From JAAFIP01 sp963775085 (GTDB taxonomy: Bacteria > Pseudomonadota > Gammaproteobacteria > Burkholderiales > Burkholderiaceae_C), in assembly GCA_963775085.1 (NCBI GenBank), contig CAVZHO010000010.1, positions 62,001 to 126,000 of the forward strand: a stretch of DNA of 64,000 nt, given 5' to 3'. Below the pieces are notes generated by a model. That model saw nothing but the letters and a program-made list of their open reading frames with translations. It made no database searches and was not told the DNA's origin. Position numbers and translations under genes: made by a program. Positions 61,237 to 64,000 of the stretch are shown here, piece by piece (positions within the stretch are counted from its first letter, which is position 1; every line of letters starts with the position of its first letter).

Positions 61237-61743
61237 ATGAGTATACTCCTCGCTATGACCGAATGGATAAATTTGTTGCTGGAGTTACTTGCGCTACCGC
61301 AGTATGGCCTGAGCACCGTGTTTATTGTCTCGTTTATATCGGCCACCTTGCTGCCGCTGGGCTCAGAACCGGTTGTTTTTGGTCTGGTCAAGCTCAACCC
61401 CGAACTCTTTTGGCCCGCCATTTTGGTGGCTACGGCGGGCAATACCTTGGGCGGCGCGGTGGACTGGTGGATGGGCTATGGGGCGCGTCAAGTGGCCCGC
61501 AAATACGAAGCGGACAGCCTGCACTTCAAAGCCCTGCAATGGCTGGAGCGCTTTGGCCCCAAAGCCTGCTTACTGGCGTGGCTGCCAGGCATTGGCGACC
61601 CCTTATGCGCAGTTGCAGGGTGGTTGAAATTTCCGTTTTGGCCTTGCGTAGCCTACATGGCAGTGGGTAAGTTGCTGCGCTATGTGACACTCACAGCCGG
61701 TCTGCTGTGGATTTTTCCGGGTGAATGGCAGCACTTGTTTTAA
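61237..61743 (+). CDS. YqaA/DedA-like (SNARE-associated) membrane protein
   Basis: 168-residue membrane protein with four or five hydrophobic stretches. Family features are FISATLLPLGSEPVVFGL, GNTLGGAVDWWMGYGARQVA and LERFGPKACLLAWLPGIGDP, then LCAVAGWLKFPFWPC. YqaA/DedA proteins are thought to be lipid scramblases or proton-coupled transporters. ATG 61237 fits; an ATG at 61255 is possible. Confidence 0.85.
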   Translation: MSILLAMTEWINLLLELLALPQYGLSTVFIVSFISATLLPLGSEPVVFGLVKLNPELFWPAILVATAGNTLGGAVDWWMGYGARQVARKYEADSLHFKALQWLERFGPKACLLAWLPGIGDPLCAVAGWLKFPFWPCVAYMAVGKLLRYVTLTAGLLWIFPGEWQHLF

Positions 61744-61775
61744 ACGACCTTGTGGTTCATCTGGCAGTGCAATAG

Positions 61776-61809
61776 AAAAAGCCCAAAGTCGCAAGACTTT
61801 GGGCTTTTT
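61776..61809. terminator. Bidirectional terminator between yqaA and histone-like gene
   Basis: AAAAAGCCCAAAGTC-GCAA-GACTTTGGGCTTTTT is a perfect 13-base-pair stem with A and T runs on both sides, so it works for both convergent genes. Confidence 0.92.
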
Positions 61810-61825
61810 GATATGCACACAAGTT

Positions 61826-62278
61826 TTAAGGCTTGCTGGCAGTCGGGAAAGGCCATGCGGCCTGCGGATTCAGAGTAGTCTGAGCCGAGGGAGCAGGGGC
61901 AGCAGCGGGTGCTTTCGCTGCTTTCTTTGCAGCGGGCTTTTTCGCGGCTTTCTTTGCCGCAGGCTTTTTGGCTGCTGGTTTCTTACTTGCTACTTTTTTT
62001 TTAGCTGCTGCTTTTTTGGCGGGAGCTTTTTTAGCTGCCGCTTTTTTTGCAGGCTTCTTAGCCGCTGCTTTTTTCGCAGCAGGCTTCTTGGCAGCAGCTT
62101 TTTTCGCTGCTGGCTTCTTAGCCGCTGCTTTTTTCGCAGCAGGCTTCTTGGCAGCAGCTTTTTTCGCTGCTGGCTTCTTAGCTGCTGCTTTTTTCGCAGC
62201 AGGTTTCTTTGCAGCAGCTTTTTTCGCTGGAGCTTTCTTTGCGGCTGGTTTTTTAGCCGATTTTTTCGCAGTTGCCAT
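61826..62278 (-). CDS. Lysine/alanine-rich histone H1-like protein (HctB/AlgP type)
   Basis: About 150 residues from ATG 62278 (MATAKKSAKKPAAKKAPAKK), an extreme repeat of AAKKPAAKK units, resembling the C-terminal tail of histone H1, bordetella BpH1/HctB and AlgP. Such proteins bind and compact DNA. The last 25 residues (PAPSAQTTLNPQAAWPFPTA) are a distinct Pro/Ala tail. The coding DNA has 60-base tandem repeats, so copy number may vary between strains. A ribosome site (AGGAG) sits upstream. Confidence 0.88.
   Translation of the reverse strand: MATAKKSAKKPAAKKAPAKKAAAKKPAAKKAAAKKPAAKKAAAKKPAAKKAAAKKPAAKKAAAKKPAAKKAAAKKPAKKAAAKKAPAKKAAAKKKVASKKPAAKKPAAKKAAKKPAAKKAAKAPAAAPAPSAQTTLNPQAAWPFPTASKP
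62041..62220. repeat. 60-base tandem repeat inside histone-like gene
   Basis: Three successive 60-base units (62041, 62101, 62161) are almost identical on the plus strand, each containing CTTCTTAGCCGCTGCTTTTT and GCAGCAGGCTTCTTGGCAGC. The third differs at a few positions. It codes for AAKKPAAKKAAAKKPAAKKA per unit. Confidence 0.85.
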
Positions 62279-62468
62279 TTTCATTCTCCTAGATCTAGTT
62301 GAGATTTCAACCTGGAATACACTTTGCGCCTGTTGGAAGCGCATAGCGATTCAGCGCGTTGGGCAAAATGCCCAGCGCGCTGAATGGGGGAACAAACCTT
62401 CAAACCACACTCTGTGGCGCAGTTTTGAAAGTCTGGAATACTCGGATAACACATATTTTTTCAGAACA

Positions 62469-63707
62469 TCAATCCCAGGACAACGCGCCACCGGATTGGT
62501 ACTCAATCACGCGCGTCTCAAAGAAATTACGCTCTTTCTTCAAATCAATCATTTCACTCATCCAAGGGAAGGGATTTTCCTCATTGGGGAACAACTCTTC
62601 CAGACCAATCTGGGTAGCGCGGCGGTTAGCAATGTAGCGAAGATAGCCTTTGAACATGGAGGCGTTCAGACCCAGCACGCCACGGGGCATGGTGTCTTCG
62701 GCGTAGCGGTACTCTAGCTCGACGGCCTTCATAAACAATGCGTTGATCTCGGCCTTGAACTCAGCCGTCCACAAATGCGGGTTTTCCAGTTTGAGTTGGT
62801 TGATCAAGTCGATACCAAAATTGCAGTGCATGGATTCGTCGCGCAAAATGTACTGGTACTGCTCGGCAGCGCCAGTCATTTTGTTTTGCCGACCCAAGGC
62901 CAAAATTTGCGTGAAACCGACGTAGAAAAACAGGCCTTCCATCAGACAGGCAAATACGATCAGGGATTTGAGCAGGGTTTGGTCGGCCTCGGGTGTGCCG
63001 GTTTTGAAGTGCGGATTGGAGATGACTTCAATGAAGGGGATCAAAAATTGATCCTTATCCTTAATGGACTGCACTTCGTTATAGGCGTTGAAAATTTCAG
63101 CCTCATCCAGCCCCAGTGACTCGGTGATGTATTGGTAGGCGTGGGTGTGGATGGCCTCTTCAAATGCCTGACGCAGCAAAAACTGGCGACACTCCGGTGC
63201 CGTGATGTGTCGGTAGGTTCCTAGAACAATATTGTTGGCAGCCAGTGAATCAGCCGTGACGAAAAAGCCCAAGTTACGCTTGATCAGGCGGCGCTCGTCT
63301 TCCGTCAGACCGTTGGGGTCTTTCCACAGCGCAATGTCGCGCGTCATGTTGACTTCCTGCGGCATCCAGTGGTTGGCGCAGGTGGCCAGGTATTTTTCCC
63401 AAGCCCATTTGTACTTGAAGGGTACCAGCTGGTTTACATCGGTCTGGCCGTTGATGATGCGCTTGTCGGCCGCATTGACGCGACGCGCCACCGCTGGCTT
63501 GGCAGCTGCAGGAGCGACAGTTGGTATGGTGGATGCTGTGTGCAATGGTGCCACTGGCACGGGCGCGCCATCATCGAGCAAGCGGCGCGGCTGCTGGCCA
63601 ACAGGCTCAGAAATATTTGAAGAAAACTGATCCAAGCGGCTTGTCAGTGAGCCACTGAGTACTGCGGTTTGCAAGTCGGGTTTAACTTCTTCGTCCCAGG
63701 TCAACAT
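62469..63707 (-). CDS. nrdB: Ribonucleoside-diphosphate reductase beta subunit (class Ia)
   Basis: 412-residue diiron-tyrosyl radical subunit. Metal ligands and the radical Tyr are visible: Asp in VTADSLAANNIV, Glu, His and Tyr in FEEAIHTHAYQYI, Glu in ACLMEGLFFYVGF and Glu, His in LRDESMHCNFG. An N-terminal extension of about 75 residues, Pro/Ala/Val-rich, precedes the core (KRIINGQTDVNQLVPFKY). It ends with the conserved interaction tail QSGGALSWD-like residues. nrdA lies upstream. Confidence 0.95.
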   Translation of the reverse strand: MLTWDEEVKPDLQTAVLSGSLTSRLDQFSSNISEPVGQQPRRLLDDGAPVPVAPLHTASTIPTVAPAAAKPAVARRVNAADKRIINGQTDVNQLVPFKYKWAWEKYLATCANHWMPQEVNMTRDIALWKDPNGLTEDERRLIKRNLGFFVTADSLAANNIVLGTYRHITAPECRQFLLRQAFEEAIHTHAYQYITESLGLDEAEIFNAYNEVQSIKDKDQFLIPFIEVISNPHFKTGTPEADQTLLKSLIVFACLMEGLFFYVGFTQILALGRQNKMTGAAEQYQYILRDESMHCNFGIDLINQLKLENPHLWTAEFKAEINALFMKAVELEYRYAEDTMPRGVLGLNASMFKGYLRYIANRRATQIGLEELFPNEENPFPWMSEMIDLKKERNFFETRVIEYQSGGALSWD

Positions 63708-63905
63708 AAATTATTCCAATGCTTCAATTATGAGAGCAGACGCTAAAAAATGCAAAGCGTTTGCTCACTTTAGTGCCAAAGAGTGTTGCAGTTTTACATC
63801 GAAATATTGCACGCGTTTTTCACAGCTATGCTTTTTAGAGCATGCTGCGCGCCTGCTTCGATGGCGCCACTTTGCATCACCATGGGGCACTGCAACGCGG
63901 CCGCC
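63708..63905. other. Intergenic region between nrdA and nrdB
   Basis: About 200 bases without a gene. AT content is higher than nearby. I see a small inverted stretch AGCATGC... near 63826-63846 and a candidate promoter region for nrdB, but nothing convincing; no NrdR-box pair was recognised. Confidence 0.5.
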
Positions 63906-64000
63906 TCACTGACAAGACTCGCAGGTTGGGTCATCCACTCCACAAAATTTAATATCGGTCGCTGGCAGTGCGCTCATCTGCTCGCGCGCTGCTGCTGCCG
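63906..64000 (-). CDS. nrdA: Ribonucleoside-diphosphate reductase alpha subunit, C-terminal end
   Basis: Only the last 31 codons are in the window, on the minus strand. They read AAAAREQMSALPATDIKF then CGVDDPTCESCQ and a TGA stop. The terminal Cys-x2-Cys pair, reduced by thioredoxin or glutaredoxin, is the mark of class Ia NrdA. The gene continues beyond 64000. Confidence 0.9.
   Translation of the reverse strand, partial: AAAAREQMSALPATDIKFCGVDDPTCESCQ

Noticed and set aside
62041..62220. CRISPR array suggested by regular 60-base spacing
   Set aside because: The whole unit is repeated without unique spacers and is in frame in a lysine/alanine-rich gene.

Overview
The window looks like chromosomal DNA of a GC-rich betaproteobacterium, probably Burkholderiales/Comamonadaceae (Rhodoferax- or Polaromonas-like). 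The reasons are gene order (yceD-rpmF-plsX-fabHDG-acpP-fabF running into rpoE-rseA-rseB-mucD; rubredoxin-pilGHIJ-chpA; yqgE-ruvX-pyrR-pyrB-pyrC'; dusB-fis-purH; nrdA-nrdB), a lysine/alanine-rich histone H1-like protein, and a short dispersed repeat built around AGCTA...GTCC/GGAC that I recall as typical of this group. The genus is inference; I could not run a search. No CRISPR array, rRNA, prophage or recognisable transposase was seen.

Layout. (1) 1-5.9 kb: plus-strand copper-handling operon with a CusC-like outer-membrane factor, Tat-exported multicopper oxidase, cupredoxin, CusF-like protein, 45-residue membrane peptide, small outer-membrane protein, HMA protein and MerT-like membrane protein. 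(2) 6-8.1 kb: a doubly anchored TAXI-type binding protein and a YedK/HMCES protein. (3) 8.2-20.2 kb: an accessory catabolic block. A Liv-type ABC importer, an FAD monooxygenase, a VOC protein and a TetR regulator on the minus strand face CoxG and a three-subunit molybdenum hydroxylase on the plus strand, with a palindromic operator between. Uptake and two-step hydroxylation of an unknown, perhaps N-heteroaromatic, compound is the simplest reading. (4) 20.2-32.3 kb: tRNA-Met, the envelope-stress sigma factor operon and the fatty-acid operon, with a ParE-type toxin-antitoxin pair between yceD and rpmF. (5) 32.4-38.4 kb: Maf, an RsmI-like methyltransferase, an orphan gene bracketed by long inverted repeats, and divergent Fbp-type iron transport genes with a Fur box. 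(6) 38.4-45 kb: acyltransferase, pyrimidine genes with a catalytically dead dihydroorotase homologue, RuvX, YqgE, photolyase. (7) 45-58 kb: type IV pilus chemosensory operon with a 2253-residue ChpA, rubredoxin, ThiD-like protein, HemL. (8) 58-64 kb: purH, fis, dusB, a YqaA-type membrane protein, the histone-like protein, nrdB and the 3' end of nrdA.

Three things stand out beyond the genes. First, the dispersed AGCTA/GTCC-GGAC repeat occurs between genes but also inside coding sequences, where it encodes the hydrophobic core of signal peptides or membrane helices, three times in the same reading frame, and it supplies or abuts stop codons. Second, three intergenic elements are made of long inverted repeats of GCGAAAG/GCGCAAA-type units. 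Third, an orphan gene with a possible HNH motif sits between imperfect inverted repeats of over 30 bases. Three apparent single-base insertions (multicopper oxidase, cupredoxin, YedK) all fall in the first 8.1 kb and may be sequencing errors.
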